DNA of 64,000 nucleotides, taken from assembly GCF_900103785.1 (NCBI RefSeq), contig NZ_FNHE01000003.1, positions 434,001 through 498,000 of the forward strand. The letters are read 5' to 3'. The DNA comes from Geodermatophilus siccatus. Its GTDB lineage: Bacteria > Actinomycetota > Actinomycetes > Mycobacteriales > Geodermatophilaceae. Every line of letters starts with the position of its first letter. Within the stretch, counting starts at the first letter, position 1. Positions 28,383-39,802 of the stretch are shown in pieces. The translations under genes and the position numbers were made by a program. The notes beneath the pieces are model-generated. The model was not told the origin of the DNA, did not search any database, and was given only the letters and a program-made list of their open reading frames with translations.

Positions 28383-28919
28383 ATGACGCCTGTCCCGGCG
28401 CGGTCCACCGCCGCCGCGACGCTGTTGCTCAACGCCACCTACGAGCCGTTGTGCGTGGTCTCCAGCCGGCGCGCCATCGTCCTCGTGCTCGCCGACAAGG
28501 CGGTCTCGGTGCACAGCGCGCCCGAGGAGGTGCACGCCGAGACGGTGGTCCTGCCCGTCCCCGTGGTGGTGCGCCTGACCCGCTACGTCCGGGTGCCCTA
28601 CCCGGCGCAGGTGCCGCTGTCGCGGCGGGCGGTGTTCCACCGCGACGCCTCCACCTGCGTCTACTGCGGCGGCTCGGCCACGAGCATCGACCACGTCGTC
28701 CCCCGCAGCCGTGGCGGCACGCACACCTGGGACAACGTCGTCGCGGCCTGCCGGCGCTGCAACCACACCAAGGCCGACCGGTCGCTGGCCGAGCTCGGCT
28801 GGAAGCTGCCGCACCCGCCCCGGACCCCGAGCGGCGCGGCCTGGCGGCTGCTCGGTGCGCGCACCGTCGACCCGCGCTGGCGCGAGTGGCTCGGCATGCC
28901 GGAGAGCGTGTCGGCGTGA
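28383..28919 (+). CDS. HNH endonuclease
   Basis: A 178-residue HNH nuclease of the kind found next to DUF5130 and pepN in actinobacteria (Rv2469c-like, from memory). Zinc is bound by C92xxC95 and C123xxC126; the HNH core runs D103-H104 in SIDHVVPRSRGG, N118 in TWDNVVAACRRCNH, and H128. The N-terminal 60 residues (LLLNATYEPLCVVSSRRAI) are the conserved leader of this subgroup. It is not obviously tied to an intron or mobile element; a housekeeping DNA role is possible. The ATG at 28383 is used. Confidence 0.9.
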   Translation: MTPVPARSTAAATLLLNATYEPLCVVSSRRAIVLVLADKAVSVHSAPEEVHAETVVLPVPVVVRLTRYVRVPYPAQVPLSRRAVFHRDASTCVYCGGSATSIDHVVPRSRGGTHTWDNVVAACRRCNHTKADRSLAELGWKLPHPPRTPSGAAWRLLGARTVDPRWREWLGMPESVSA

Positions 28920-28988
28920 AGGCCCCCTCGAAGGACCCCCTGCCCCCCGCCGCTCGCAGGCTCGCGGCGGGGCCCTGCAGGGGGCCGT
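28920..28988 (+). repeat. Stop-proximal hairpin repeat, copy F (half copy plus full copy)
   Basis: Directly after the HNH stop: a half copy (AAGGCCCCCTCG), then a full element: GAAGGACCCCCTGCCCC, inner stem CCCCGCCGC and GCGGCGGGG around TCGCAGGCTC, and closing GCAGGGGGCC. It ends only four bases before the ATG of the next gene and may supply that gene's purine-rich leader. Confidence 0.82.
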
Positions 28989-28992
28989 TCCC

Positions 28993-29856
28993 ATGACGTC
29001 ACCGGCGACGGCGCGGCGGCTGTGGGCGCTGGGGGAGCCGTACCACGCGCTGACCTACTTCGCCGACGAGTGCCGGTCGGCGGCGGAGGCGACCGGGCTG
29101 CGCGGGTTCTGGCGGACCTACTTCGCGCTGCGCGCCGCGCCGCTGGGCCCGGTCGGGGCCGAGGTCGTGACGGCCACCTTCTACAACTTCGCGCCGGCGT
29201 TCGTGGCCCGGTCCGTGCCGGAGGTGTGGGGGGTGATCGACCCGGCCGCGGCGCTCGAGGCGCGGCTGGTCGGGGTGGACGCCGCGGTGCGCCGGGTGGT
29301 GGGGGAGGAGTGGGTCGGCTCGCCCGCCGCGGCGGAGGCCGCCGAGCAGCTCGCCGTCGCGGCCGCGGCGGTGGACGCCCCCGGCCGGCCGCTCGCCGCG
29401 GCCAACGCCGGGCTGCCGCTGCCCTCGGAGCCGCACCTGGCGGCCTGGCAGTCCCTCACCACCCTGCGCGAGCACCGCGGGGACGGGCACAACGCCGCCC
29501 TGCTGCAGCGGGGCATCTCCGGCGTCGGCGCGCACGTGCTGGCCGCCGCGGCCGGCCGGACGGCGCGGGAGTGGCTCATGCGCGCCCGCGGGTGGGACGT
29601 CGCCGCGTGGGACGCCGCCGCCGGCGAGCTCGTCGCCCGCGGCTGGCTGGCCGGCGAGGAGCTCACCGCTGAGGGCGCGGCGATCGTCGCCGCGGTCGAG
29701 GCCGACACCGACCGGCTGGCGCTGGGCCCGTGGCAGGCGCTCGGCGACGTGCGCTGCGACCGGCTGGCCGAGCTGCTGGGGCCGGTGCGCCGCGCCGTCG
29801 TGGCGGCGGGCGTCTGGCCGGAGGCCAACCCGATCGGGGCTCCGGACCCCGGCTGA
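28993..29856 (+). CDS. SCO6745-family protein, function unknown
   Basis: A 287-residue protein resembling the actinobacterial SCO6745 family: RLWALGEPYHALTYFADE at the start, GFWRTYFALRAAPLG, ATFYNFAPAFV, and a C-terminal half with REHRGDGHNAALLQ, followed by a winged-helix-like stretch (WDAAAGELVARGWLAGEELTAEG). This last part looks like a MarR-type helix-turn-helix remnant. No reaction is known. The ATG at 28993 is the only plausible start. No normal ribosome site is present, because repeat copy F ends just before it; the G run of the repeat lies at about the right distance. Confidence 0.75.
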   Translation: MTSPATARRLWALGEPYHALTYFADECRSAAEATGLRGFWRTYFALRAAPLGPVGAEVVTATFYNFAPAFVARSVPEVWGVIDPAAALEARLVGVDAAVRRVVGEEWVGSPAAAEAAEQLAVAAAAVDAPGRPLAAANAGLPLPSEPHLAAWQSLTTLREHRGDGHNAALLQRGISGVGAHVLAAAAGRTAREWLMRARGWDVAAWDAAAGELVARGWLAGEELTAEGAAIVAAVEADTDRLALGPWQALGDVRCDRLAELLGPVRRAVVAAGVWPEANPIGAPDPG

Positions 29857-30017
29857 CCCCTCGGGGGGATCCGATCGGGGACCGGCCGGATCGGCGCCTC
29901 AGACGCCCCACGTCGTCACAGCTCGGCGTGTCGTCCGACAACGCGAGGTTGCGGTCACCCTAGGTTGCCTCCCCGGACGGCGCGGCCGGCGCGCCTCCGG
30001 ACCGGAGAGGCGCCTCG

Positions 30018-31148
30018 ATGACCCCGCTCGTCCCCACCCGTGGTCCGGGGCGCCGTCGGCTCGCGGCGCGCACCGGCGTCCTCGGCCTGGCCGTGCTGGC
30101 CTCGACCGCCCTCGGCGCCGGGACGGCCGGTGCGGAGGGACCCGCGACCATCCCGCTGGACCCGACGGACGTCGCGATCGTCCTCGAGGCCGTCGAGAAC
30201 TTCGGCACGGCGGCCGACCCGGCCGAGGACCCCGGACCGGTCCCGGTGGCCTGGGGCGGCGCCGTCGTGCTGCAGCTCCCAGACGGGCTCGACGCCACCA
30301 CCCTGGGCGCCCGGCTGGAGCTCGGCCCGGAGGTCGGCGGCTCGCCGACGCGGGTGCTCTCGACGGACACCCCGGGGCCCGACGGGCTCGTGGCGAGCCG
30401 CGTCGGCTCCGGCCGGTTCACGATCGCGCTCCCGCCGCTCGACCCGGCGAACGGACCGATCGGCGCGCTCCTCGTCTCCGGGGTCACCTCCGAGGACGGC
30501 TTCCCGGTCCACCCGGACACCTACTTCCTCGAGCTGCACCCCACCGCCCCACCCACCGCGGAGCTCGACCCGCAGGTGACCGTGGTGGCCGACCAGCCCT
30601 GCGACCCGACGGCCGCGGTCCGCTGCGCGGGGACGACGGTCACGGCCGGGACGCCGTTCCGCGTCACCGTCCCGCCGGGGTCGGAGCTGCGGGCCCTGGG
30701 CCACGGCACCCTCCAGGACGCCGGGGTGACGCTCGTGGACCTCACCGGGGCCCACGACGCGCCGCTCCCGCTCAGCGGCGACCCGGCTCGCTACGCCGCT
30801 GCCGGCCCCTGGGACGCCACGGTGACCCTCCCCGCCGACCTCGGGCCCGGCCGCCACTACCTGTCCGTGCTGCTGGGCGACCCCACCTCCGGCGGGCCGG
30901 TGACCATCGCCACCGTCGAGCTGCAGGTGCTGGCCGCGCCGGCCGTCGTCCCCCCTGCCGCGGAGCAGCCCCCGACCCCCCCGGTGGCCGTGGTGAACGT
31001 GGGGCTGCGGTCGAACACCGGTGTCGAGGCGGCGGAGGCCGGTGCGACCCGGACCGGTGCACTGGCCACGGGCGCCGGCCTCCTGGTGCTCGCGGGCGTG
31101 GGTGCGGTCGTCCTCCGCACAAGGCGCGACCCGCGTGCCGAGGACTAG
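30018..31148 (+). CDS. Secreted surface protein with sorting-signal-like C-terminus (1)
   Basis: A 376-residue exported protein. The signal peptide covers about residues 1-41 (Arg-rich start, LGLAVLASTALGAGTAGA). The body is beta-rich and repetitive in style, with the cysteine pair of DQPCDPTAAVRCAG. The C-terminus has the three parts of a sortase signal: motif GLRSNTGVEA, a hydrophobic stretch (TGAGLLVLAGVGAVVL) and a positive tail RTRR. The motif is not LPxTG or LAxTG. A paralogue and a sortase gene follow directly. I do not recognise the body domain. Confidence 0.75.
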   Translation: MTPLVPTRGPGRRRLAARTGVLGLAVLASTALGAGTAGAEGPATIPLDPTDVAIVLEAVENFGTAADPAEDPGPVPVAWGGAVVLQLPDGLDATTLGARLELGPEVGGSPTRVLSTDTPGPDGLVASRVGSGRFTIALPPLDPANGPIGALLVSGVTSEDGFPVHPDTYFLELHPTAPPTAELDPQVTVVADQPCDPTAAVRCAGTTVTAGTPFRVTVPPGSELRALGHGTLQDAGVTLVDLTGAHDAPLPLSGDPARYAAAGPWDATVTLPADLGPGRHYLSVLLGDPTSGGPVTIATVELQVLAAPAVVPPAAEQPPTPPVAVVNVGLRSNTGVEAAEAGATRTGALATGAGLLVLAGVGAVVLRTRRDPRAED

Positions 31149-31387
31149 GGAAAATCCACAAGCGAGCAGGTTTCCCCCGGTGAGAAGTGCCAGGTGCCAA
31201 CCCATGGGGACGTCGTTCGTCCGTCAGCTCCTGCCGACGAGTGCGGCGTCCCAGGTCACACTCCGGTCACACGCTGCCCCACGTGACCCGCGTCGCGTGT
31301 TCGGTACGCAGCTGACCTGACACGCGCCGTTACGTTCCGCGGCAGCCAGCGCCGCCGGGGCGCTGCGGTCGCCGGAAGGTGTCCCTC

Positions 31388-32548
31388 ATGTCCAGCCCCA
31401 CCCCGTCCCGCCGGCCGCTGCAGCGCCTGGGCCTCGTCGGCATCGGTTCCGCCGTGCTGTTCGTCGGGATCGCATCGCCCGCCGTCGCCGCGACCGGCGT
31501 CGTCATCCCGCTCGAGCCCTCCGAGGTCGCCCTCAGCGCCGTGCCGGTGGAGAACATCGGCGGTCCCATGGACCCGATGACGACGAACTCGAGCGCCGGC
31601 ATCTTCACCCCGGTGCCGGTGCAGTACAGCGGCACGATCACCGTGGACGTGCCCGCGGGCCTCGACGACTCCGCCGTCGAGGCCGAGCTGGTGTTCGACG
31701 ACGACGGGGACGGCACCCCGGAGGCGACGTACTCCTCCAGCCTGGCTCCGGCCGACCCCGACTTCCTCGCCGTGACCGGCCAGGGGACCGGGAGCGTCAC
31801 GGTCGCCCTGCCGGCCGACGACCCCGCCGCCGGCGATGCCGCCGTCCTGTACCTCCAGCCGCTCACCGACACCTTCGGCCCGGCGCTCACCTACTACGAC
31901 CCGCTCTTCTACGAGCTCGGCTTCGACGCCGCCGCGCCCGCCGCGGCGACCGTCCACCCGGAGCTGGCCGCCTTCTCGCAGGTCCCCTGCGGGATCACCA
32001 CCGGTGAGCGATGCCCCTTCCCGACCCCGGTGACCGTCGGCTCGGCCGTCACGCTCGACCTGACCGCGGGCTCCGTCCTGCGCGAGCTGGGCCTCAGCGA
32101 CCTCGCCGGTGTGCTGGTCGGCCTGCAGGAGCTCGACAACCGCGGCTTCCCGACCGCTGCCGCCCCGGTGGAGCTCACCGCCCAGGTCGACGGCTCGACG
32201 GCGTCGGTCGTCATCCCGGACGACACCGCCCCCGGCGCCTACTCCCTCGTGGTCGCGCAGCAGACCCCCTCCGGCGGCATCTCGGTGCTCAACGCCGAGA
32301 TCACCGTCGTCGCCGAGGAGGCCCCGGCGGTCGTCCCGCCGGCCGCGGCGCCGGCCACCCCGGCCGCGCCCGCCGTCGTCAACGCCGGTCTCCGCTCCAA
32401 CACCGGCGTCGAGGCCGTCGAGACGGGCTCCACCGGGAGCGTCGCCATCGCCGCGGGTGCCGGGATGCTCGTCCTGGCGGGCGTGGGCGGCGTCGCCGTC
32501 GCCCGCACCCGTCGTCGTCCGGCTGCCGAGGGCGGCACGTGCGCCTGA
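31388..32548 (+). CDS. Secreted surface protein with sorting-signal-like C-terminus (2)
   Basis: A 386-residue paralogue of the preceding gene. Signal peptide about residues 1-36. Both share the opening IPLxPxxVAxxxxxVEN, a cysteine pair (CGITTGERCPF here), a beta-rich body, and the end GLRSNTGVEA, a hydrophobic stretch (AGMLVLAGVGGVAVA) and RTRRR. The ATG at 31388 follows GGAAGG at good spacing. Its 3' end overlaps the sortase start by 10 bases, so the two are coupled. It is probably anchored to the cell wall by that sortase. Confidence 0.78.
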   Translation: MSSPTPSRRPLQRLGLVGIGSAVLFVGIASPAVAATGVVIPLEPSEVALSAVPVENIGGPMDPMTTNSSAGIFTPVPVQYSGTITVDVPAGLDDSAVEAELVFDDDGDGTPEATYSSSLAPADPDFLAVTGQGTGSVTVALPADDPAAGDAAVLYLQPLTDTFGPALTYYDPLFYELGFDAAAPAAATVHPELAAFSQVPCGITTGERCPFPTPVTVGSAVTLDLTAGSVLRELGLSDLAGVLVGLQELDNRGFPTAAAPVELTAQVDGSTASVVIPDDTAPGAYSLVVAQQTPSGGISVLNAEITVVAEEAPAVVPPAAAPATPAAPAVVNAGLRSNTGVEAVETGSTGSVAIAAGAGMLVLAGVGGVAVARTRRRPAAEGGTCA

Positions 32549-33213
32549 CCCGACCGAGTCGGCGCACCGCCGCGGTCGCGGCGGTCCTCACCCTCGGCTT
32601 CGCCGGGGGCACGGTGCTCGCCGTCGGCCTGGCCGACGGCGAGCAGCCGGCCGCGGCCACCGGGTCCCCCGACCCGGTGGCCGCGGCCACCGCGGCTCCG
32701 CCGCACGTCGAGGAGGCGCAGCCCACGCTGCCGCCGGAGGGGGTCGCCCTGCCGACGCCCTCGTCCGACGTGCACGTGGTCATCCCCGCGCTGGACGTGG
32801 ACCTGCCGGTCCTGCCCCTGAGCCCGCGGAACGGGACGATCAACCCGCCGACGCTGACCGCGGCCTACTGGCTCGACCCGTACGGCGACCCGGTCGGCAG
32901 CGCCGAGCAGGCCGACAACACCCTCTACCTCGCCGCCCACTCGACGGGCACCGGCGAGTACGGCTTCGACCCGCTGATGGAGTCCGACGGCGGCGGCAGC
33001 ACCCTCGGGGCCGGCGACGTCATCGAGGTCAGCACCCCGCAGGGCACGGTCGACTACACCGTCGAGCGCACCGAGCGGTACGCCAAGGGTGAGCTGCCCG
33101 GCGCCACCGAGGTGTGGGAGGCCCACCCGGGCCGGCTGGTGCTCATCACCTGCTTCCAGCGCGGTGGTGGCCGGGCCTCGACCGAGAACCTCGTGGTCTT
33201 CGCCGAGTCCTGA
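32539..33213 (+). CDS. Class E/F-like sortase (LPXTG-type transpeptidase)
   Basis: A 224-residue sortase. An N-terminal signal anchor (TAAVAAVLTLGFAGGTVLAVGLA) is followed by a Pro/Ala linker. The catalytic domain (about 78-222) has H134 in LAAHSTG, C205 in LITCF and R212 in GGRAST, the complete His-Cys-Arg set. The domain is short and compact, as in class F sortases of actinobacteria. It attaches secreted proteins to the cell wall by cleaving a C-terminal motif. The two upstream genes are the obvious substrates. The GTG at 32539 overlaps the previous gene. Confidence 0.88.
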   Translation: MRLTRPSRRTAAVAAVLTLGFAGGTVLAVGLADGEQPAAATGSPDPVAAATAAPPHVEEAQPTLPPEGVALPTPSSDVHVVIPALDVDLPVLPLSPRNGTINPPTLTAAYWLDPYGDPVGSAEQADNTLYLAAHSTGTGEYGFDPLMESDGGGSTLGAGDVIEVSTPQGTVDYTVERTERYAKGELPGATEVWEAHPGRLVLITCFQRGGGRASTENLVVFAES

Positions 33214-33232
33214 CGCCCTGGCGACGTGCTGG

Positions 33233-33298
33233 AACGGCCCTCGTGCAGAGCCCCGCCGCGAGCTCGCGAGTGGTGGGGGGCACGAGGGCCCCTCTTCA
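33233..33298 (-). repeat. Stop-proximal hairpin repeat, copy G
   Basis: Minus strand, starting at the kynureninase stop codon. Outer stem GGCCCTCGTGC and GCACGAGGGCC pairs perfectly; the loop region is ACTCGCGAGCTCGCGG. Both outer arms differ from the other copies in a matched way. It lies between converging genes. Confidence 0.82.
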
Positions 33299-34552
33299 GG
33301 TCACCCGGCTGCGCTCGGCGGGGTACCCCTCGTGCGCCCCGCTCGCCAGCACGTCGCGGAGGCAGGCCATCGCGTCCCAGACGTCGACGAAACGGGTGTA
33401 CAGCGGCGCCGGGCCCAGCCGGACGCGGTCCGGCGTCCGGAAGTCGGGGACGACGCCCCGGTCGACCAGCGCCTGGGTGAGCTGCCAGGCCGACGGGGAG
33501 GCCAGCGTCACGTGCGCGCCGCGGCGGGCCGGGTCGCGGGGCGAGGCCAGCGCGACGCCGTGCGGCGCCAGCCAGGCGTCGGCGAGGGCGACGACCAGCT
33601 CACCGAGCGCCCGGCCCTTGGCCGCCAGCCGGTCGACCCCGGCCTCGGCCACGAGCCGGGCGCCGACCTCCACCGCGGCGAGCGCGAGCACCGGCGGCGT
33701 ACCGACGGCGAAGCGCTCGACGCCCGGGACCGGGTCGTAGGCCGGGCCCATGGCGAACTGGTCGCGCTGGCCGAACCAGCCCCAGATCGGCTGCCGCAGC
33801 CGCTCCTGCAGCTCACGGCGCACGTAGAGGAAGGCCGGGGCTCCCGGCCCGCCGTTGAGGTACTTGTACGTGCAGCCCACCGCCAGGTCGACGCCGTCGG
33901 CCGCCAGGTCGACCGGCACCGCACCCGCGGCGTGCGACAGGTCCCAGACCACCAGCGCTCCGGCCTCCCGCGCCGTCCGGGTCACCGCGGCGACGTCGGC
34001 CAGCGCCCCGGAGCGGTAGGCGACCGCCGACAGGACGACGACGGCGACCCGCTCGTCGAGCGCCGTGGCCAGCACCGCCGGGTCCAACCCCTCGTCGGCG
34101 TCGGCGGGCACCTCGCGCACGGTCATCCCGCGCGCCTGCGCCACCCCGGCGACCACGTAGCGGTCGGTGGGGAAGTCGTCGGCGGAGCAGACCAGCACGT
34201 CGCGGCCCGGCCGGGCGTCCGCGGCGGCCACCAGCAGCTTGTACAGGTCGACCGTCGTCGAGTCGGCCACCAGCACCTCGCCGGGCCGCGCGCCGAGCAC
34301 GCCCTCGGCGAGCAGGTCACCGACCCGCGTGGCGGCGCCGACCCACGACGACCACGAGCGCACCAGGCCCCGCGCCCACTCCTCCTCGACCACCCGCGCG
34401 AGCGCGGCCGGCGTCTCCACCGGCATCCGCCCCAGCGAGTTGCCGTCCAGGTAGAGCAGCCCGTCCTCCCCGGCACCGGCGAACCGGTCCCGGAAGGCGG
34501 CCAGCGGGTCGGCGGCGTCGAGGGCCTCGGCGGCGGCCCGGGTCAGGTCCAC
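33296..34552 (-). CDS. kynU: Kynureninase
   Basis: A 418-residue PLP enzyme of tryptophan breakdown that cleaves kynurenine to anthranilate and alanine. The PLP lysine is K230 in GCTYKYLNGGPG; D204 in VWDLSHAAG contacts the pyridine ring; YLDGNSLGRMP at the N-terminus and RSWSSWVGAA are family motifs. The length is typical. The start GTG at 34552 faces the amidase start 38 bases away. No other kynurenine-pathway gene is next to it, so the pathway genes are scattered or the neighbouring amidase takes part in an unknown way. Confidence 0.93.
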   Translation of the reverse strand: MDLTRAAAEALDAADPLAAFRDRFAGAGEDGLLYLDGNSLGRMPVETPAALARVVEEEWARGLVRSWSSWVGAATRVGDLLAEGVLGARPGEVLVADSTTVDLYKLLVAAADARPGRDVLVCSADDFPTDRYVVAGVAQARGMTVREVPADADEGLDPAVLATALDERVAVVVLSAVAYRSGALADVAAVTRTAREAGALVVWDLSHAAGAVPVDLAADGVDLAVGCTYKYLNGGPGAPAFLYVRRELQERLRQPIWGWFGQRDQFAMGPAYDPVPGVERFAVGTPPVLALAAVEVGARLVAEAGVDRLAAKGRALGELVVALADAWLAPHGVALASPRDPARRGAHVTLASPSAWQLTQALVDRGVVPDFRTPDRVRLGPAPLYTRFVDVWDAMACLRDVLASGAHEGYPAERSRVT

Positions 34553-34590
34553 GCCGTCCTGTGTACCGGTCGCCGCTACCGTCGCCGACC

Positions 34591-36015
34591 GTGACCCAGC
34601 TGCACGACCTCACCGCACTGGAGCAGGCGGCCGCCGTCCGGTCGCGGGAGGTGAGCCCCACCGAGCTCGTCGAGCACGCGCTGCGCCGGGTCGAGGCCCT
34701 CGACGCCGGCCTCGGCGCCTTCCTCACCGTGACCCCGGAGCGCGCGCTGGCCGGAGCCCGCCGCGCCGAGCGCCGGCTGCGCGAGGGCGGTGAGCTGCCG
34801 CCGCTGCTCGGCGTCCCGACGGCGGTCAAGGACCTCAACAACACCGCGGGCGTCCGGACGACGTTCGGCAGCACCGTCCTCGCCGACAACGTGCCCACCG
34901 TCGACGACGCCGTGGTGACCCGGCTGGCCGAGGCCGGGACGATCAGCATCGGCAAGACCAACACACCCGAGTTCGGCTTCCCCTGCTACACCGACAACGA
35001 GCTGGTCGGCCCGGCCCGCTGCCCGTGGGACCCCGGCCGGCTGGCCGGCGGCTCCAGCGGGGGAGCGGCGGTCGCCGTGGCCGCCGGGATGCTGCCGGTC
35101 GCGCAGGGCAGCGACGGCGGCGGGTCGATCCGCATCCCGGCCAGCATCAACGGCCTGGTCGGCCTCAAGCCCACCCGCGGCCGGGTGAGCAACGCGCCCC
35201 TCGGCGGGGACGTCACCGGGCTGGGCACCAACGGCCCGCTGGCCCGCACCGTGCGCGACGCGGCGGCGCTGCTCGACGCGATGGCCGGGCCGGTGACCGG
35301 GGACCCGGCGTGGGCGCCGCCGCTGCCGCCCGGCGAGACCTTCCTCGGCGCCACCGACCGACCGGTCGGCCGGCTGCGGATCGGCCGGTACCTGGAGTCG
35401 CCCATGGCCGACGCCGGGCTGGAGCCGGCGGTGCAGGCCGCCTTCGACGACGCCGCCCGGCTGCTCGAGGAGCTCGGCCACGAGGTGGAGGACGTGCCAC
35501 CCGGGCTGCTGGGCCCCGACGTCCTGACCGCCTTCGAGCGGGTGTGGACCCTGTCCGGGACGCTGCTGCCGGTGCCGCCCGAGCGGGTCGGCGAGCTGCG
35601 GCCGCTGACCCGGGAGCTGCGGGCCCGCGGCCTGGCGCTGTCGGCGCAGCAGGCCATGGAGGCGCTCACCGCGTTGCGGCTGTTCGCCCGCCGCTTCGTC
35701 ACCGCGACCGACCGCTACGACGTCCTGCTCGCGCCGGTCACGACGATGACGCCGCGGCCGCTGGGCTGGTTCGACGCCGACGGCGACGGCGCCGCGGACT
35801 TCGAGCGGCAGAAGCGCTACGCCGCGTTCACCGCGGTCTTCAACGTCACCGGCCAGCCCGCGGTCAGCGTCCCGCTGCACTGGACCGACGACGGGCTGCC
35901 GGTCGGGACGATGCTCGTCGGGCGGCCCGCGGACGAGGTCACGCTGCTCGCGCTGGCCGCCCAGCTGGAGGCCGCCCACCCCTGGGCGCACCGCCACCCG
36001 CCGTCGTGGGACTGA
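34591..36015 (+). CDS. Amidase-signature family amidase
   Basis: A 474-residue amidase-signature enzyme with complete Ser-cisSer-Lys triad: K80 in PTAVKD, cis-Ser S155 or S156 in GGSSGG, and nucleophile S179 in GGGSIRIP. It hydrolyses a C-N amide bond; the substrate is unknown. Its divergent neighbour is kynureninase, which makes an aromatic amide substrate imaginable but unproven. The GTG at 34591 gives [16 protein letters not shown], the usual N-terminus; a GTG at 34561 would add ten residues. Confidence 0.9.
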   Translation: MTQLHDLTALEQAAAVRSREVSPTELVEHALRRVEALDAGLGAFLTVTPERALAGARRAERRLREGGELPPLLGVPTAVKDLNNTAGVRTTFGSTVLADNVPTVDDAVVTRLAEAGTISIGKTNTPEFGFPCYTDNELVGPARCPWDPGRLAGGSSGGAAVAVAAGMLPVAQGSDGGGSIRIPASINGLVGLKPTRGRVSNAPLGGDVTGLGTNGPLARTVRDAAALLDAMAGPVTGDPAWAPPLPPGETFLGATDRPVGRLRIGRYLESPMADAGLEPAVQAAFDDAARLLEELGHEVEDVPPGLLGPDVLTAFERVWTLSGTLLPVPPERVGELRPLTRELRARGLALSAQQAMEALTALRLFARRFVTATDRYDVLLAPVTTMTPRPLGWFDADGDGAADFERQKRYAAFTAVFNVTGQPAVSVPLHWTDDGLPVGTMLVGRPADEVTLLALAAQLEAAHPWAHRHPPSWD

Positions 36016-36053
36016 TCGTGAGAGCAACGGCGGGTGCCGGTAGGTTGAGGGGC

Positions 36054-36452
36054 GTGACCGTCGTCGAGACCCTCCTCGTCTACGCGGTGGCCCCGCTGGC
36101 GCTGATAGCCGTCCTGGCCCTGCTCACCCTCGTCCCCGGGCGGCGCAAGAAGCTGCGCTACAAGCCCGGCCAGGCGTGGGACCACGAGCCGGTCTGGTAC
36201 GAGCCGCACCCGGTCGGTGGTGGCGGCCACGGCCCCACCGAGGCGCACGGCCCCGCCGGCGTCCCCGGCGACGGGACCACCGCGCTCGGCTCGTCGATGT
36301 ACCCCGAGCAGCACGGCCCGGGTGCCCCCGGCCAGTCCGGCGGGTACGGCGGGGGCGACTCGCACGGCGCCACCGGCGCGCGCGCCCTCGCGGCCGGGCC
36401 CTCCGCCGCGGCCGCGGCGCGTCCGTTCGGCGGCGCCCGCGGGACCTGGTGA
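36054..36452 (+). CDS. CtaJ-like small membrane subunit (aa3 cytochrome oxidase)
   Basis: A 132-residue protein with one N-terminal membrane span (VETLLVYAVAPLALIAVLALLTLVPG), then a basic stretch RRKKLRYKPGQAW and YEPHPVGGGGHG, and a Gly/Ala-rich tail. This layout fits the actinobacterial family annotated as aa3-type oxidase subunit CtaJ, found next to DUF5130. I recognise it with moderate confidence only. The GTG at 36054 follows TTGAGGGGC. The tail after residue 60 is low complexity. Confidence 0.55.
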   Translation: MTVVETLLVYAVAPLALIAVLALLTLVPGRRKKLRYKPGQAWDHEPVWYEPHPVGGGGHGPTEAHGPAGVPGDGTTALGSSMYPEQHGPGAPGQSGGYGGGDSHGATGARALAAGPSAAAAARPFGGARGTW

Positions 36453-36504
36453 CCGGCGTGAGCGTCCACCGCAGCACCCCTGAGACCCCCCACGGAGGCC
36501 GGAG

Positions 36505-36969
36505 ATGACCCGCGTGCTCGAAGGCACGTCGCACGACACCGCGACGTCCGCCGGCACCATGGCGACGCGCGCCGACGAGGCCGAGGCCCCGGACTCGATC
36601 TTCAGCTACCAGGAGCTGCTGCGCCTCGACGAGGCGCTGACCATGTCCTCCCGGGAGACCGGGCTGCGCTTCACCCTCTACATCGGTGACCTCGGCCCCC
36701 AGACCCGGGCCCGCGCCGAGGAGCTCTTCGAGCGCTCCGGCTCCGACCTCCCCGACTCGGTGCTCATCGCGGTCTCGCCCGGCCAGCGGGTCGTCGAGGT
36801 CGTCACCGGTGCCGCGGCCGCGCGCCGGCTGCCCGACCGCGCCTGCGCGCTGGCGGTGCTGTCGATGACCAACGCCTTCGCCTCCGGCGACCTGGTGGGC
36901 GGCATCGTCAACGGTCTGCGCCAGCTGTCGGACCAGGCCGGTCACCCGCGAGGTCTGCGCACCCACTGA
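36505..36969 (+). CDS. DUF5130 family protein
   Basis: A 154-residue protein like mycobacterial Rv2468c (DUF5130/TPM-like). The first 35 residues look disordered. The domain has [41 protein letters not shown] and [17 protein letters not shown], resembling the TPM-type fold. Its function is unknown. The ATG at 36505 follows GGAGGCCGGAG. It converges with pepN, with which it is conserved as a neighbour in actinobacteria. Confidence 0.8.
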   Translation: MTRVLEGTSHDTATSAGTMATRADEAEAPDSIFSYQELLRLDEALTMSSRETGLRFTLYIGDLGPQTRARAEELFERSGSDLPDSVLIAVSPGQRVVEVVTGAAAARRLPDRACALAVLSMTNAFASGDLVGGIVNGLRQLSDQAGHPRGLRTH

Positions 36970-37025
36970 GGAAGGACCCCCTTCCTCCCCACCTCCGCAG
37001 GCTCAGGGTGGGGCCGCTGGGCGAC
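36970..37025 (+). repeat. Stop-proximal hairpin repeat, copy H
   Basis: Begins directly at the end of the DUF5130 gene: GAAGGACCCCCTTCCTCC, inner stem CCCCACC and GGTGGGG around TCCGCAGGCTCAG. The inner stem has A-T pairs where other copies have G-C. The outer closing arm is lost, and a second hairpin follows. Confidence 0.75.
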
Positions 37026-37037
37026 CAGCCGTCGAAC

Positions 37038-37076
37038 GCGTGAGGCCCGGGACCCGACAGGTCCTGGGCCTCACGC
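37038..37076. terminator. Hairpin between converging DUF5130 and pepN
   Basis: 17-base arms (GCGTGAGGCCCGGGACC and its near-complement, with one mismatch) around CGACA. The last bases reach the pepN 3' end. It probably terminates transcription from both sides. Confidence 0.7.
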
Positions 37077-37087
37077 CTTCGACGCCC

Positions 37088-39640
<2,553 letters not shown>

Positions 39641-39802
39641 GCAGGGGAGCTTCCCACGGCCCTCCGACACGCCCCCGACCTGGACCGGGGGACGCCACGC
39701 CCGGGCGACCGCGGGAACAACGGCTCCCCGGCCCGGCTTGGCACCGGCAGGGACGACCCCGGCGCACCGCCGCCGGGCAGGACGACGCGAGGAGCGGAAC
39801 GC

